Positions 50,456 to 60,170 of a stretch of DNA of 64,000 nucleotides are shown here, piece by piece. Numbering within the stretch: position 1 is the stretch's first letter; each line of letters begins with the position of its first letter. Below the pieces are notes generated by a model. The model was not told the DNA's origin. It worked only from the letters and a program-made list of their open reading frames with translations, and searched no databases. The translations under genes and the position numbers were made by a program. Source of the stretch: Mycobacterium tilburgii (lineage in GTDB: Bacteria > Actinomycetota > Actinomycetes > Mycobacteriales > Mycobacteriaceae); assembly GCF_902168065.1 (NCBI RefSeq), contig NZ_LR655693.1, forward strand, positions 37,600-101,599, given 5' to 3'.

Positions 50456-50684
50456 AGCGCAACGAGGCCCAGGGCCGCGGCGACGATAAAGCGCCGATCT
50501 GAGAGTGCTGCGATCGTACCCGAGGGTCGTGCCCGTTGTTAGTTGCGCGCTGGGCAGTGGCAATCGCGGGTATGTAAAACATTCATTGTCAGTTGAGACG
50601 GCGTTTGTCGCGCCTTCTACCATGTCCGCACCTCGGGCAGCAAAGGGATAAAGGGCTGGTCTCCAGCGGACCGACCGAGGTCCG

Positions 50685-52982
50685 CTACTTCTGCTTGGTG
50701 ATCAGTTTCCGCAGCTCCACCCGGTCGGGTGCCAGCAACTCGGCGATGCGCGGCTTGTTCACCTCGGCGACGATGATTTCGCCGACCTCCTGGTAGACCT
50801 CGCTGAAGATGCCGTGGGACTTCATCTTCTCGGTCTGGTACAGGTTGTCCTCGGTGGGTGTCACGTAGTAGACCGCGTCCGCCTTGAAGCGGTGCACCAG
50901 CCACAGGTGAATCACCGTCATCAGGCGCTTCTTGCGCAGCTTCTCGGCGAAGGTGTTCTGGTCGCGCACCTGCAGGATGCTACGGCCGTGCCGGTCCTTG
51001 ATCGGGTCGACCACGACGTTGGCCAACTGCTCGTCGCCGTCGGAGCTATCGCCGTAGATACCCAGTTCGAGCACGTCGGAGCCAGCGCGACGGGGCCGCA
51101 GCGTCACGCGCAGCTTCTCGCCCAGCCGGTAATGCTCGCTCCACAACGCCAGCCATTCCTCGAGCAGTTTCTTGGGCACCTCGGTCTGCGCTAGGTGCTG
51201 GTGCTGGGTCGACCCCTTGCCCATCGCCTTCGTCGTGGCGGTACGGCCCGAGGACGCGGCCAGCGCGGCGTCACTGCGGGGGCCGCCGACGAGGGTTTGC
51301 GGCGTCCTGTAGGGCGACTCGACAAGGCGCATCTTGCGCTGCAGGCGGGCCAGCGCCAGCATGCCGTCCTGGCGCAGGTTGGTGGCGAACTCCTCGGCGG
51401 CCACACCGTCGATCTGGTGTCCGCCGTAGGTGATGAAGTTGAAGACGAAGCCCATTTTGCCGAGCTCCTCGGGGAATCGCTTCATCTCCTTGTCGCTCAT
51501 TCCGGTGGTGTCCCAGTTGAACGACGGCGAGAGGTTGTACGCCAGCATCTGGTCTGGGAACTCGGCGTGAATCGCATCGGCGAACTGCTTGGCGTCGGCG
51601 AGGTCCGCCGTCTTCGTCTCCATCCAGAGGATGTCGGCGAACGGCGCCACGGCCAGCGACTTGACGATGGCATACGGGATGCCGCCGCGGATCTGGTAGT
51701 AACCTTCCGGGGTCTTGGCCAGCTCGCAGTCCCACGGTGAATCGACACCCAATTCCCGGGCCTTCTCCCGCGCGGCGTACAGCGATGCGCGCGAGGCGAA
51801 TTGGCGCCATTCCGCGGAGCTCATGCTCGGTGGCTCGTCGTCCTTCTCGCTGAACTCGAGCACCTCGGCAATGGCCTCGCCGTAGGTCATCAGGCCGGCG
51901 TCGTCCTCCCAGGCGGGGACGAACCGCGACTCAACTTGGTCGAACAGGTCGTCGATGGGGTGCTGGCCGTTCTGTCGCCATTGCGTGGCCGCCTCGGAGA
52001 TCAGCGACAGAATCCCCTGCCGCTCCAGCCACGCGTTGGCGCTCGCGTACTCACCCTCGGCGAGGGCGTAGAGGAGATGGCCGTTGAGTTCCTTGACGCC
52101 CAGTTCGTAGAAGCGGCGCACCATGGCCAGGAAGCAGGCCTTGTACGACGGAATGTTGAGGTTGGTCGCCCCGAGCAGGAACGGTTGGTCGCGCTCGTCG
52201 GCGCGACTGTCGATCAGGTTGGCCGCCTCGGCGTCGGTGCGGGCCACAATAATGCCCGGCACGCGCATCACATCGAGCTGGAACCGAGCCGCATTGAGAC
52301 GCTTGATCTGCTCGTCGGACGGCACCAGCACCTTGCCGCCCTGGTGCCCGCATTTCTTGGTACCCGGGCGCTGGTCCTCGATGTGGTAGCCGGGCACGCC
52401 GACCTCGACGAAGCGCCGAATCAGGTTGCGCACGTGCGGGTCACCGCCGTGACCAGTGTCGGCATCGGCGATGATGAACGGTCGGAAGTCGTACTCCTTG
52501 GTGGTGGCGCGCTGCTGCTCGCTCATGTGCAGGCGCTGGAAGTACTGATTGCGGTCGGCGGTCAGCAGGGCGCGCACCAGAACCGCGGCATCGTCGGGGA
52601 CCTGGCTGAGCGGGTAGGAGGCGAGGTCAGGGCCCGGGTCTTCGGTGGTCGACCCCTTCGCGGAGGTTGCCCAACCGCCAAGGTAGATGCCCTCTATGCC
52701 CATCCGCTTCATGCTCACCGCCTGCCCCGACGAGTACGGCCCGAAGGTGGTGATGCACTTTTTGGCCTCGAAGAGCTCGCGCAGTCGGGGGTAGAACGCC
52801 GTCGCCGCCTCCCGCGCCACGGTGTAGTCGGTGGGGATGGTGCCGCGTTGCTCGACGACCTGGCGGGCCGTGTAGAGACGAATGATCCCAGCAAAGCGTG
52901 GATCATCGAAATATCGCTGGGTGGCTGCGGTCTCTTGCTCGAAGGGTGCGGGGACTTCGGTGTCCGCGTCGATGATGGCCAT
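50685..52982 (-). CDS. aceA: Isocitrate lyase, long ICL2 type
   Basis: The 765-residue enzyme cleaves isocitrate to glyoxylate and succinate, the first step of the glyoxylate shunt used on fatty acids. The active-site loop is [11 protein letters not shown] with Cys211; [16 protein letters not shown] and [13 protein letters not shown] are typical. The long C-terminal extension ([17 protein letters not shown] tail to KLITKQK) marks the ICL2/AceA2 form, split in M. tuberculosis H37Rv (Rv1915/Rv1916) but single here. ATG 52982 has AAAGAGGAG upstream and is preferred to 53054. A palindrome lies about 140 bases upstream. Intact. Confidence 0.95.
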   Translation of the reverse strand: MAIIDADTEVPAPFEQETAATQRYFDDPRFAGIIRLYTARQVVEQRGTIPTDYTVAREAATAFYPRLRELFEAKKCITTFGPYSSGQAVSMKRMGIEGIYLGGWATSAKGSTTEDPGPDLASYPLSQVPDDAAVLVRALLTADRNQYFQRLHMSEQQRATTKEYDFRPFIIADADTGHGGDPHVRNLIRRFVEVGVPGYHIEDQRPGTKKCGHQGGKVLVPSDEQIKRLNAARFQLDVMRVPGIIVARTDAEAANLIDSRADERDQPFLLGATNLNIPSYKACFLAMVRRFYELGVKELNGHLLYALAEGEYASANAWLERQGILSLISEAATQWRQNGQHPIDDLFDQVESRFVPAWEDDAGLMTYGEAIAEVLEFSEKDDEPPSMSSAEWRQFASRASLYAAREKARELGVDSPWDCELAKTPEGYYQIRGGIPYAIVKSLAVAPFADILWMETKTADLADAKQFADAIHAEFPDQMLAYNLSPSFNWDTTGMSDKEMKRFPEELGKMGFVFNFITYGGHQIDGVAAEEFATNLRQDGMLALARLQRKMRLVESPYRTPQTLVGGPRSDAALAASSGRTATTKAMGKGSTQHQHLAQTEVPKKLLEEWLALWSEHYRLGEKLRVTLRPRRAGSDVLELGIYGDSSDGDEQLANVVVDPIKDRHGRSILQVRDQNTFAEKLRKKRLMTVIHLWLVHRFKADAVYYVTPTEDNLYQTEKMKSHGIFSEVYQEVGEIIVAEVNKPRIAELLAPDRVELRKLITKQK

Positions 52983-53121
52983 GGCCTTACGCTCCTCTTT
53001 CCTAGAGAAATCCGCTGAACGTGAGTCTATCCCCGGACCCGGTCTTTCAATCATGGAAATTCGGCCAATCCAAGTCGGTTCTCGACGGCCCGAATACCCG
53101 AATCACTGTTGATTGCGCGCA

Positions 53122-53139
53122 GTAAAACCGTTGTTTTAC
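53122..53139. promoter_or_regulatory. Palindromic operator candidate upstream of aceA
   Basis: GTAAAAC-CGTT-GTTTTAC is a perfect 7-4-7 inverted repeat in an AT-rich stretch of the 53055-53276 gap. It sits between aceA and the metallo-beta-lactamase-fold remnant, both on the minus strand. This form suits a dimeric regulator such as a TetR or Lrp type; no regulator can be named. Confidence 0.5.
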
Positions 53140-53276
53140 AATGATTTTCGGTGATTTTCACAGTGTCGGCCCGCCGCACCAGCGCGCGCAGCAAATTGTT
53201 ATCTGCGGTAAGAACACCATGAACTGCCACCGCTAGCAAACAATCGGTACGCCTCTCGCCGGGCGCGCACTGCTCG

Positions 53277-53990
53277 TTAGTCCGCGCGCCGACGCAACCA
53301 ATCCCGCTGACGGCGGATGAAATCGGCGTCGAGGACCTTCCCGTGGCCCGGAACGTAGATCGTGGCCGGACCGCGCATCGCCACGAGCCGATCGGGGGTG
53401 TGCGGCCAGGCCCGCACATCGGAGTCGGCGTCGATCGCCGGGTCGGCGGACTCCTCGACGAGATCGCCGGTGAAAATCACGGTCCGATCGCCGTTCTCAC
53501 CCATTGGGGGCACACCGACGACCAAATCCGACGCGGTGTGACCACAGCCGAGGTGGCCGACCCTTATCTGCCGGCCGCCCAGATCAAGGACGGCATCGTA
53601 GTTCCCGTGCCGCGGCGGCCGCAAGGCCGCGATCGCCCGATCGATCTCGTCGGCGTCGGCGCCATGACTCAACGCATAGGCGCGAAGCTTATCGCTGACC
53701 CGACGACAAATAATCGACAACCTCCGGGGTGCAACAGATCTCGGCACCGGCGAACTGTCCGGCGCCCAACACATGGTCGAAATGTTTGTGCGTCAACACA
53801 ATATGGGTGACGGCGACTCCCGCAAGCTCTCGGACATGCTGTTCGATCGCGGCCGCTTCAGCCAGCGTACCGCTGTCGACGAGCAACGCGCCGCTGCGGC
53901 CCCACACCAGGCCAACCGTGACGTCGCAGAACTCGAGCCGGCAGCGATGCACGCCGGTGCTGAGCGGCTCCCAAGCGAATCACATAACAG
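53277..53990 (-). pseudogene. Metallo-beta-lactamase-fold hydrolase remnant
   Basis: An 87-codon frame from GTG 53952 holds LVWGRSGALLVDSGTLAEAA and the zinc motif THKHFDH, stopping at 53689. The rest is one frame over: HGADADEIDRAIAALRPPRH, LGGRQIRVGHLGCGHTASDL and TVIFTGDLVEESADPAIDAD, ending at 53277. An ATG-TGA at 53990 suggests an early stop too. Position matches Rv1913. One frameshift near 53700 separates the metal-binding halves. Confidence 0.8.
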
Positions 53991-54079
53991 GACGGTAGCT
54001 TCCCCGCGGGTACCCGGGAGTGGGTTGACTGTCGAGAATTCCCGATAAAGGGTGGAAGCCGACTTCGAAGGGGAACACG

Positions 54080-54652
54080 GTGCGCGCAGTCGTCATCACC
54101 AAGCACGGGGGGCCGTCGGTCCTGCAGGTACAGCACCGGCCCGATCCGCCCCCGCCCGGGGCGAGCCAGCTACAGATCGCGGTCCGCGCGGCCGGGGTCA
54201 ACTTCACCGATCACCTCGCCCGGGTATCGGGATGTATTCCGATGCGCGAAACTACCGGCGGTGGTGGGCTACGAAGTCGCCGGACCGTCGCTGTCGTCGG
54301 CGACGGCGTCGATCCCAGCCGGGTGGGGTGAATGTCTTGGCTGGAACACGATTCGGCGGCTACGCCGAAATCGTCAACGTCGCCGTCAGCGATCGGTCGT
54401 GTTACCCACCGCACTGAGCTTTGAGCAGGGTGCCGCGGTGCCTGTCAACTACGCGACCGCGTGGGCCGCGCTGCACGGCTATGGCTCGTTGCGCCGCGGT
54501 GAACGGGTCCTGATTCACGCCGCCGGCGGGGTCGGTATCGCGGCCATCCAGTTCGCGAAGGCCGCCAGGGCCGAGGTGCACGGCACCGCGTCGCCGGCCA
54601 AACATGCCAGGCTCGTCGAGTTCGGCGTGGACCGGGCGATCGACTACTTGGT
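54080..54652 (+). pseudogene. fadB5: FadB5-like oxidoreductase remnant
   Basis: MRAVVITKHGGPSVLQVQHR at 54080, frameshift near 54230 (VVGYEVAG follows), another near 54330 (NVLAGTRFGGYAEIVNVAVS), then TALSFEQGAAVPVNYATAWA and GERVLIHAAGGVGIAAIQFA. It stops at FGVDRAIDYL near 54652, where a different enzyme begins. Quinone-oxidoreductase family, homologous to Rv1912c by position and sequence. C-terminal third missing. Confidence 0.8.
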
Positions 54653-55137
54653 GATCACCGATCCAAACAAGCGCGCCGCGATCCCCGCGAGATCTACTGT
54701 GGCATCGGCGCCCAAGTACCTGGAATACGCGGCCAAGACGGCGACGGACCCGCAAACGCGGCGGGTGTATCACAGCGCGATGACCCTGACCGACACCCTG
54801 GCCCAAGGTTCCGGTGCACGTCATCCCGTGTCTCAACCAACGCATCGACACGGCCGAGCCGGGCATCGCCGCCGCCGCGTGGGCCTCGATCATCCCGGTG
54901 GGCTGAAGCTTCCTACTGGCGCTGCGCTCGCGGGGGCTGGGGTCGGTGTGGACGACGATGTATCTGTTCAAGGAGCGGGAAGGTCGCCGAGCTGCTCGGC
55001 ATTCCGGAGACCGTCACACAGGCGGCGCTGTTCCCGGTCTCCCACACGATCGGCACCGACTTCCGCCGACCAAGCGGCCACCCGCGGAGACCATCACGTA
55101 CTGGGATGCCTGGAAACAGCCTGTTGGAGAACGCTGA
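54653..55137 (+). pseudogene. Nitroreductase-family remnant
   Basis: Starts at the junction with VITDPNKRAAI in frame with fadB5, then frames give KYLEYAAKTATDPQTRRVYH and VPVHVIPCLNQRIDTAEPGI. AWASIIPVG, then TTMYLFKERE, AELLGIPETVTQAALFPV and AETITYWDAWKQPVGER to TGA follow. Several shifts and a missing N-terminus (FMN-binding Arg region). Its stop overlaps the next start. Confidence 0.75.
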
Positions 55138-55300
55138 TGCAGTCCTACACCGTGCGATTCCACATCGACGCGCCGCCCGCGCAAAGTGTGGAGGGTGCTG
55201 CACCCGCCGGTGCCACCGAACGCCCCGCGGCCAACGGGTGCTCACCTGGCCGACCGGCAGCATGGAAATCCTAAACGAGGGCAACGAGGGCGGCCTCTGA
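55136..55300 (+). pseudogene. SRPBCC-fold protein remnant
   Basis: ATG 55136 gives MQSYTVRFHIDAPPAQ, a typical start of polyketide-cyclase/START-like proteins. A shift gives KVWRVLHPPVP-like text and another VLTWPTGSMEILNEGNEGGL, stopping at 55300. Only the first 50 or so codons remain. Confidence 0.6.
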
Positions 55301-55357
55301 TGGGCTGATTTCACAACGCTATGAATTAGGTCCCCGGCCCCGGTACCCTCAATTTCT

Positions 55358-55906
55358 ATGGGTGCGATACCTAATGTGGCACGCTGGACGGTTGCGGGTC
55401 TGATGGTCGCGGGGTGGGCCGCTTCCGCGGTCGTCGCCAGTGCCGACCCGGATGAGACCCGTGGACCGGCACCGGTCCCGGCGCCGTCACTATCGCCCGC
55501 GGCATCACCGGCACCCGCCGCACCGTCCGCGTCGCCCTCACCCGCCCCCGCGCCGGCCAAGACGGTGATGGACAAGGACGGTTTGTACGCCGTCGGGACC
55601 GACATCGAGCCGGGCATTTACAGCAGCGCCGGTCCCGTCGACGACGGCACCTGCTACTGGAAGCGGACCGCCAACCCCGACGGCGCCCTCATCGACAACT
55701 CGCTGACCAAGAAGCCGCAGGTCGTCCGGATCGACCCGACTGACAAGGCGTTCAAGACCGACGGTTGCCAGCCCTGGCAACTTACCCCGGACGCGACACC
55801 GCCCCCGGACGTCTCCGGTCCGGTCGCCGGTGCGCAGGTCCAGGGCATCATCGGGGATATCAACGGGCTGCTCGCGCCGCACGGACAGCGCGTACCCGGT
55901 ACCTGA
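55358..55906 (+). CDS. Conserved exported protein (Rv1906c-like)
   Basis: A 182-residue secreted protein: signal MGAIPNVARWTVAGLMVAGW to VVASADPDE, then a Pro/Ala/Ser-rich linker (residues about 36-68). A conserved domain follows with IEPGIYSSAGPVDDGTCYWK and DKAFKTDGCQPW, which includes a likely disulfide pair. Matches Rv1906c (156 residues) apart from the longer linker. Function unknown; envelope or secreted. It ends two bases before aao, so the two are co-transcribed. Intact. Confidence 0.88.
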   Translation: MGAIPNVARWTVAGLMVAGWAASAVVASADPDETRGPAPVPAPSLSPAASPAPAAPSASPSPAPAPAKTVMDKDGLYAVGTDIEPGIYSSAGPVDDGTCYWKRTANPDGALIDNSLTKKPQVVRIDPTDKAFKTDGCQPWQLTPDATPPPDVSGPVAGAQVQGIIGDINGLLAPHGQRVPGT

Positions 55907-55908
55907 TC

Positions 55909-56880
55909 GTGGCCGACGGCCTCACCGGGCAGATCATCGTCGTCGGGGCCGGGGTCAGTGGGTTGACGTCGGCCCTGTGCCTGGCCGAAGCGGGATGGCC
56001 GGTTCGAGTGTGGGCTGCCGTACCGCCTGTGCAGACCACCTCGGTCGTCGCGGGCGCGGTATGGCTTCCGCCGAGGCCGGCCGAACGCGCCGTCGAAACC
56101 CTGGGCTGGACGGAGATCTCGCTCGGCGTGTTTCGCGAACTCGCCACCGACCCCGACACGGGCGTGCGCCTGACCCCGGCGCTGAGCGTGGGGGACTTAA
56201 GCGCGACCGAGGCGATGTCGTCGGCCGCACGGTTGGTCCCCGAGCTGCGGCCCGCCGAGCCCACCGAACTGCCGGGCGGCTACCAGGTCGGTTTTCGCGC
56301 CACCGTGCCGATGATCGATATGCCGCACTATCTCGAGTACCTCATGCGCCGTCTCGCCGCGGCCGGCTGCGAGATCGAGCAACGTCCCGTGCGGTCGTTG
56401 TCCGAAGCAGCCGACGAGGCGCCGATCGTGATCAACTGCACGGGGCTCGGTGCGCGCACACTGGTCGGCGACGACACCGTGCGGCCGCTATTCGGCCAGC
56501 ACGTGGTGCTCGCGAATCCTGGTCTGCAGCAACTGTTTTTAGAGAACAACAGCGAGCCGGAGTGGGTCTGCTACTTTCCGCACCCACACCGGGTGGTCTG
56601 CGGCGGCATCAGCATCGCCGATCGCTGTAACACCTCCCCCGAGCCCGACATCACCGATCGGATCCTCAAGCGCTGCCGCCGGATCCAACCGAAGCTGCGC
56701 GACGCCGAGGTCATCGAGACGATCACCGGCCTACGGCCGGGCCGCCCCACCGTGCGGCTGGAAGTGGAGGCACTCGGGTCGGCGCGCTGCATCCACAACT
56801 ACGGCCATGGTGGCAACGGCGTCACCCTGTCCTGGGGGTGTGCGCACGAGGTGGTGCGTCTGGTCAGCTCTGGTCGTTGA
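55909..56880 (+). CDS. aao: D-amino-acid oxidase
   Basis: A 323-residue FAD enzyme oxidising D-amino acids to 2-oxo acids, ammonia and H2O2. It has an N-terminal dinucleotide fold IIVVGAGVSGLTSALCLAEA, FAD-contact TTSVVAGAVWLPPRP and active-site region VINCTGLGARTLVGDDTVRP. The C-terminal fingerprint IHNYGHGGNGVTLSWGCAHE is complete. GTG at 55909 follows the Rv1906c-like stop by two bases and fits the M. tuberculosis N-terminus; the frame is open further upstream. Homologue of Rv1905c. Without KatG, its peroxide would need other disposal. Intact. Confidence 0.93.
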   Translation: MADGLTGQIIVVGAGVSGLTSALCLAEAGWPVRVWAAVPPVQTTSVVAGAVWLPPRPAERAVETLGWTEISLGVFRELATDPDTGVRLTPALSVGDLSATEAMSSAARLVPELRPAEPTELPGGYQVGFRATVPMIDMPHYLEYLMRRLAAAGCEIEQRPVRSLSEAADEAPIVINCTGLGARTLVGDDTVRPLFGQHVVLANPGLQQLFLENNSEPEWVCYFPHPHRVVCGGISIADRCNTSPEPDITDRILKRCRRIQPKLRDAEVIETITGLRPGRPTVRLEVEALGSARCIHNYGHGGNGVTLSWGCAHEVVRLVSSGR

Positions 56881-57274
56881 CCGTCGCGAGGGCGGTCTCG
56901 ACGGTCGTGTACGTCGGCAACAACCGGCGCAGCCCACAGGCGGCGATGGTGCGGGCCATCACGGGCTGGTGGGTGACCAGCCGCAGCGCGACGCCGCGGC
57001 TGCGGCACCGCACGGCCTCGTTCGCCAGCGCAGCGTAGCCGCACGAACCCATGAAGTCGAGTTCGCGAACGTCGATGACAAACGGACCGGGTGCGACAGC
57101 CTCGGCGGAGCTTCTGCTCAGCAGGTCTTGCCAGGTGCACTCATTACTGGCACCGACGGCGATGACCACAGAGGAACCTGCCCGTTCGGTGGCGGCGCGC
57201 AGACCACTCGGCGCGTTACCGACGTAGGCACGCCCGTTGTTAGGCGGCGGAATCCCGATCGCGGAGTTATCCAT
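56864..57274 (-). CDS. STAS-domain protein (anti-anti-sigma type, Rv1904-like)
   Basis: A 136-residue protein with one STAS domain: FVIDVRELDFMGSCGYAAL holds the conserved Asp and candidate phospho-Ser, followed by RGVALRLVTHQPVMARTIAA. The stretch before it (VIAVGASNECTWQDLL) appears to lack four or so residues of the usual GEID motif, an in-frame loss that may weaken it. It overlaps the aao end by 17 bases tail to tail. ATG 57274. Confidence 0.75.
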   Translation of the reverse strand: MDNSAIGIPPPNNGRAYVGNAPSGLRAATERAGSSVVIAVGASNECTWQDLLSRSSAEAVAPGPFVIDVRELDFMGSCGYAALANEAVRCRSRGVALRLVTHQPVMARTIAACGLRRLLPTYTTVETALATVNDQS

Positions 57275-57527
57275 CTTCGCGACATCCCGTCGTCGTAGGC
57301 TGTTCGGGCGACGTCGTCCGTCTCCCGGGTGAAGGCCAGCAGGGCTGTCGTCAAACCTTCCCCCGGTCGGCTTTCACGTCGCTGCTAAGCATATGTGGAA
57401 TTGGCGTTCCGGGGTATGAATTGCGCAAATCGATGAATTACGTGCAACCAGTCCACCGCCGAAGGAGACTGAAACCCTTTTTATTTCAGTAACGGTAGCA
57501 GCGACAAACCGAGACGATGGAACATCC

Positions 57528-58248
57528 GTGAGCATCGATTACGCGCTTAACGCTCACATCGCCACCATTACCATCAACCGCCCCGAGACCCGCAACTCGC
57601 TGGATATGGAGTATTTCCGCGATTTGGCGCACGCGTGGGCCGAGCTCTGCGACGACGACGGCGCCTGGGTTGCCGTTGTCACCGGCGTCGGGCGGGATTT
57701 CGGCACCAGCGCCGATTTGAAGAAGTTCATTCCGGAACTCACCGGCGAGCTACCCAAGTCCGAGGGGTGGGGCGCACTCGACGCCATTCACGCCGTGTTG
57801 CACCGTTTTCCGGTATACAAACCGATCATCGCCGCGGTGAACGGAACCTGCGCCGCGGGTAGCTTTGAGCAGTTGGGTTGCACGGACATTCGCGTCACCG
57901 TGCCCGAGGCGCGGTTCGCCGAAGCGCGGTCTGTTCGCCGGCGACGGAAGTACGGTGCGGCTGCCGCGCCAGATTCCCTACGCCCTCGCGATGGGGTTGC
58001 TCAACCAGGTGGTTCCGGCGCGGCGGTTGATAGATATCGCTTATGACTACGCCGAGCGCATCGCGGCCAACGCGCCGCTCGCGGTCTTTGCGACCAAACA
58101 GTCGGCCGTCGAGGGCCTGGCGCTGAACCTCGACGCCGCCTACGAGAACGAAACACGGCACAGCGACCGGGTTTTCGCGACCGAGTATGCGAAAGAAGGC
58201 CCGCGTGCCTTCGCCGAGAAACGACCACCGCGGTGGCAGGCGCGGTGA
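57528..58248 (+). pseudogene. Enoyl-CoA hydratase/crotonase remnant
   Basis: GTG 57528 opens MSIDYALNAHIATITINRPE with GAWVAVVTGVGRDFGTSADL and KPIIAAVNGTCAAGSFEQLG. A frameshift near 57925 continues one frame over as KRGLFAGDGSTVRLPRQIPY. There ALAMGLLNQVVP follows directly, so about 14 residues between the two Ala-Met motifs are deleted. The end is AFAEKRPPRWQAR, stop 58246. Beta-oxidation-type fold. Confidence 0.85.
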
Positions 58249-58251
58249 GGG

Positions 58252-58400
58252 TCAGCGGGTGCGGCGGTTGACGTCGTGTGCCAGAAGCGACAACAACCAG
58301 CTGACGATCGACAACAGGATCGCGGCCCAGATGGCCGTCCACCAGAAGTGGTCGATGGTCAATCCCCAGTGCGTGGTGTGCTCGGTGATCTGCTTCGGAG
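58252..58400 (-). pseudogene. Holin-family membrane protein C-terminal remnant
   Basis: The minus-strand tail WGLTIDHFWWTAIWAAILLS followed by IVSWLLSLLAHDVNRRTR and a stop at 58252 matches the end of the chromosomal phage-holin-superfamily membrane proteins of mycobacteria. Everything before this last helix is missing. Confidence 0.5.
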
Positions 58401-58646
58401 CTAAGCGTTGCCGCGCTGCTCCTCCGCCGCCAAGTGCTTCACCATCTGGCAAAGGTTGACCACAGCAGCGCTTAACTTGGCGATCGTCGCGTCCCGATCT
58501 GCCACACACGATTGCCAGTCGGCGAACCGCGCCGGGGACTTCTGATTGTCCGCGATGAGGTGGATTTTCTCCTCGATCTGATCGCGCAGGTCCGCGAGGG
58601 TCAATTGCCCCGGCGCGCTGATGTCGGAGAACCATTTGTCAGTCAT
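58401..58646 (-). CDS. Small conserved hypothetical protein
   Basis: 81 residues, [20 protein letters not shown] then [20 protein letters not shown], helical with a Cys pair (SCVADR, NLCQMV) and no membrane segment. I choose ATG 58646 because the upstream extension ([11 protein letters not shown]) is basic and unlike the rest. The frame ends GNA with TAA 58401. Function unknown; coherent text suggests a real gene. Confidence 0.5.
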   Translation of the reverse strand: MTDKWFSDISAPGQLTLADLRDQIEEKIHLIADNQKSPARFADWQSCVADRDATIAKLSAAVVNLCQMVKHLAAEEQRGNA

Positions 58647-58679
58647 GTGGCTTGTCGCCTTCCGCAGAGTCCCCAGAAC

Positions 58680-58962
58680 CATAATTCCCCGCACACCTCA
58701 CCGAGATGTCGCCGGACGCCTTCCGCGGCCTCGATCCCGGCGTGACCTACCAGCTCGGCAACTTGCTGGCCGCGTTCAACCTTCCGACCCAGGAACGCTT
58801 GGCGGAGTCGCACGGCTATCCGTTCGCGTTGGCCGCCACGATCGTGCTGGTATTCCTGGCGGTGGCGTTCCTGACCCTTGATCGGCAAGCACGCGACCGG
58901 AATCCAGTTCGGCACCAAGGAAACCGTTTTCCTGCCAACAGAAGTGCGGTAATCACACCGTA
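58680..58962 (+). pseudogene. MFS transporter C-terminal remnant (Rv1902c/nanT-like)
   Basis: [20 protein letters not shown] then [20 protein letters not shown] and a last helix [16 protein letters not shown], shifting near 58878 to [19 protein letters not shown]. This is the end of a metabolite/sialate-type MFS protein; the first ten helices are gone. Position between the crotonase and cinA remnants fits Rv1902c. Confidence 0.65.
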
Positions 58963-59049
58963 GGTTCGCAGCTGAGCGCCAGGCGCAGCATGTGCATCGC
59001 GATCGTGGTCGAGCGTTCCCGGATGTCGGAGCGATTGCCGGGAAGCCGC

Positions 59050-59315
59050 GGGCCACGACCTCAACGGTCATGTCGTCGGCCGTGGGTCCCAGGCCGCCGC
59101 TGGTTACGATCAGGTCGACGCCCTGATCGGCCAGGAAGCGCAGCTGCGCCTCGATGTCGGCGGGCCGGTCACCACAGATCGTGATGTGGGCGAGTTCCAC
59201 GCCCAGCTCCAGCAGTTGATCGGCAATCCACGGTCCGTTCCGGTCCTGGACTCGACCGGTGAGGACTTCGGTTCCGGTGACAACGATTTCCTACACGTGC
59301 GCTCACCGGCATGAG
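59050..59315 (-). pseudogene. cinA: cinA N-terminal remnant
   Basis: Start region VSAR near 59313, frameshift, then [20 protein letters not shown] and [20 protein letters not shown], with [20 protein letters not shown], the molybdopterin-binding-like GGLGPT motif. Similarity stops near 59050; about 300 C-terminal residues including the amidase domain are missing. Homologue of Rv1901. Confidence 0.8.
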
Positions 59316-59341
59316 CCTACTGACGCGCTGGGCGGGCGGTG

Positions 59342-59647
59342 CTAACCTTCCGCGAGGTGGCACTCGACTGTCGCCACTTTCTGTGTCATCGCGTCTTTTA
59401 CACCGGCACGCGAGTCCACCTTGATCACAGTGCTGACCCGGGGCGCTCGGGCCGCCACCACGTCGACGGCGCGCTGGACGACGGTCATGACCTCGTCCCA
59501 GGTATCGCCTTCGAAGACGGTGAACATCGAATTCGTTTCGTTGGGCAAACCGGACTCCCGCACCACGCGAACCGCGTCGGCAACGAGCTCACTGACGCCG
59601 TCGCTCACGCCCAGCGGAGTGACAGAAAACGCGACTAAAACAGACAC
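59342..59647 (-). CDS. YqgV/MTH1187-family protein (Rv1898-like)
   Basis: A 101-residue ferredoxin-like protein, [20 protein letters not shown] and [20 protein letters not shown], a full-length match to the thiamine-binding/UPF0045 family. Some members bind thiamine or HMP; physiological role unsettled. The ATG at 59647 is 38 bases from the divergent dtd start, so the promoters must be close together. Intact. Confidence 0.9.
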   Translation of the reverse strand: MSVLVAFSVTPLGVSDGVSELVADAVRVVRESGLPNETNSMFTVFEGDTWDEVMTVVQRAVDVVAARAPRVSTVIKVDSRAGVKDAMTQKVATVECHLAEG

Positions 59648-59685
59648 CCGACAAGCCTACCCACCCAGCCTGGCAGCATCGACCC

Positions 59686-60117
59686 ATGCGGGTTCTGGTG
59701 CAACGGGTGTCGTCGGCGGCGGTGACGGTCGACGGCCGGGTGGTCGGCGCCGTGCGGCCCGAGGGCCAGGGGTTGCTGGCGTTCGTCGGGGTGGCTCACG
59801 ACGATGACCAGGCCAAGGCCCAACGCCTTGCCGAAAAGCTCTGGACGCTACGTATTCTCGCGGACGAGCGGTCCGCGGCGGATGTCGGCGCACCGATCTT
59901 GGTGGTGAGCCAATTCACCCTTTACGCCGATACCGCGAAGGGCCGCAGGCCGTCCTGGAATGCCGCAGCTCCCGGCGTGGTGGCCGAGCCGCTGGTCGCG
60001 GCGTTCGCCGAGGCGTTGCGCGGGTTGGGCGCGGTGGCCGAAACCGGCGTGTTCGGCGCGCACATGCAGGTCGAATTGGTCAACGACGGACCGGTAACCG
60101 TGCTTTTGGAACTCTGA
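59686..60117 (+). CDS. dtd: D-aminoacyl-tRNA deacylase
   Basis: A 143-residue proof-reading enzyme that removes D-amino acids (and Gly) from mischarged t[23 protein letters not shown] start, SQFTLYAD active-site loop and the C-terminal Gly-Pro segment [12 protein letters not shown] that enforces chiral rejection are present. Length is standard. Homologue of Rv1897c. It is followed by the methyltransferase remnant 53 bases downstream. Intact. Confidence 0.95.
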   Translation: MRVLVQRVSSAAVTVDGRVVGAVRPEGQGLLAFVGVAHDDDQAKAQRLAEKLWTLRILADERSAADVGAPILVVSQFTLYADTAKGRRPSWNAAAPGVVAEPLVAAFAEALRGLGAVAETGVFGAHMQVELVNDGPVTVLLEL

Positions 60118-60170
60118 GAACGAGGTCGCGGGTACCGTGGTGATGTCGACGTGCACAGGGAGGGGCGATC

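Noticed and set aside
50440..50545. Minus-strand hydrophobic stretch (FIVAAALGLVALLGLHLGG) as a new exported protein
   Set aside because: No start codon with a ribosome site and the frame after the helix is not protein-like; probably chance or a tiny remnant.
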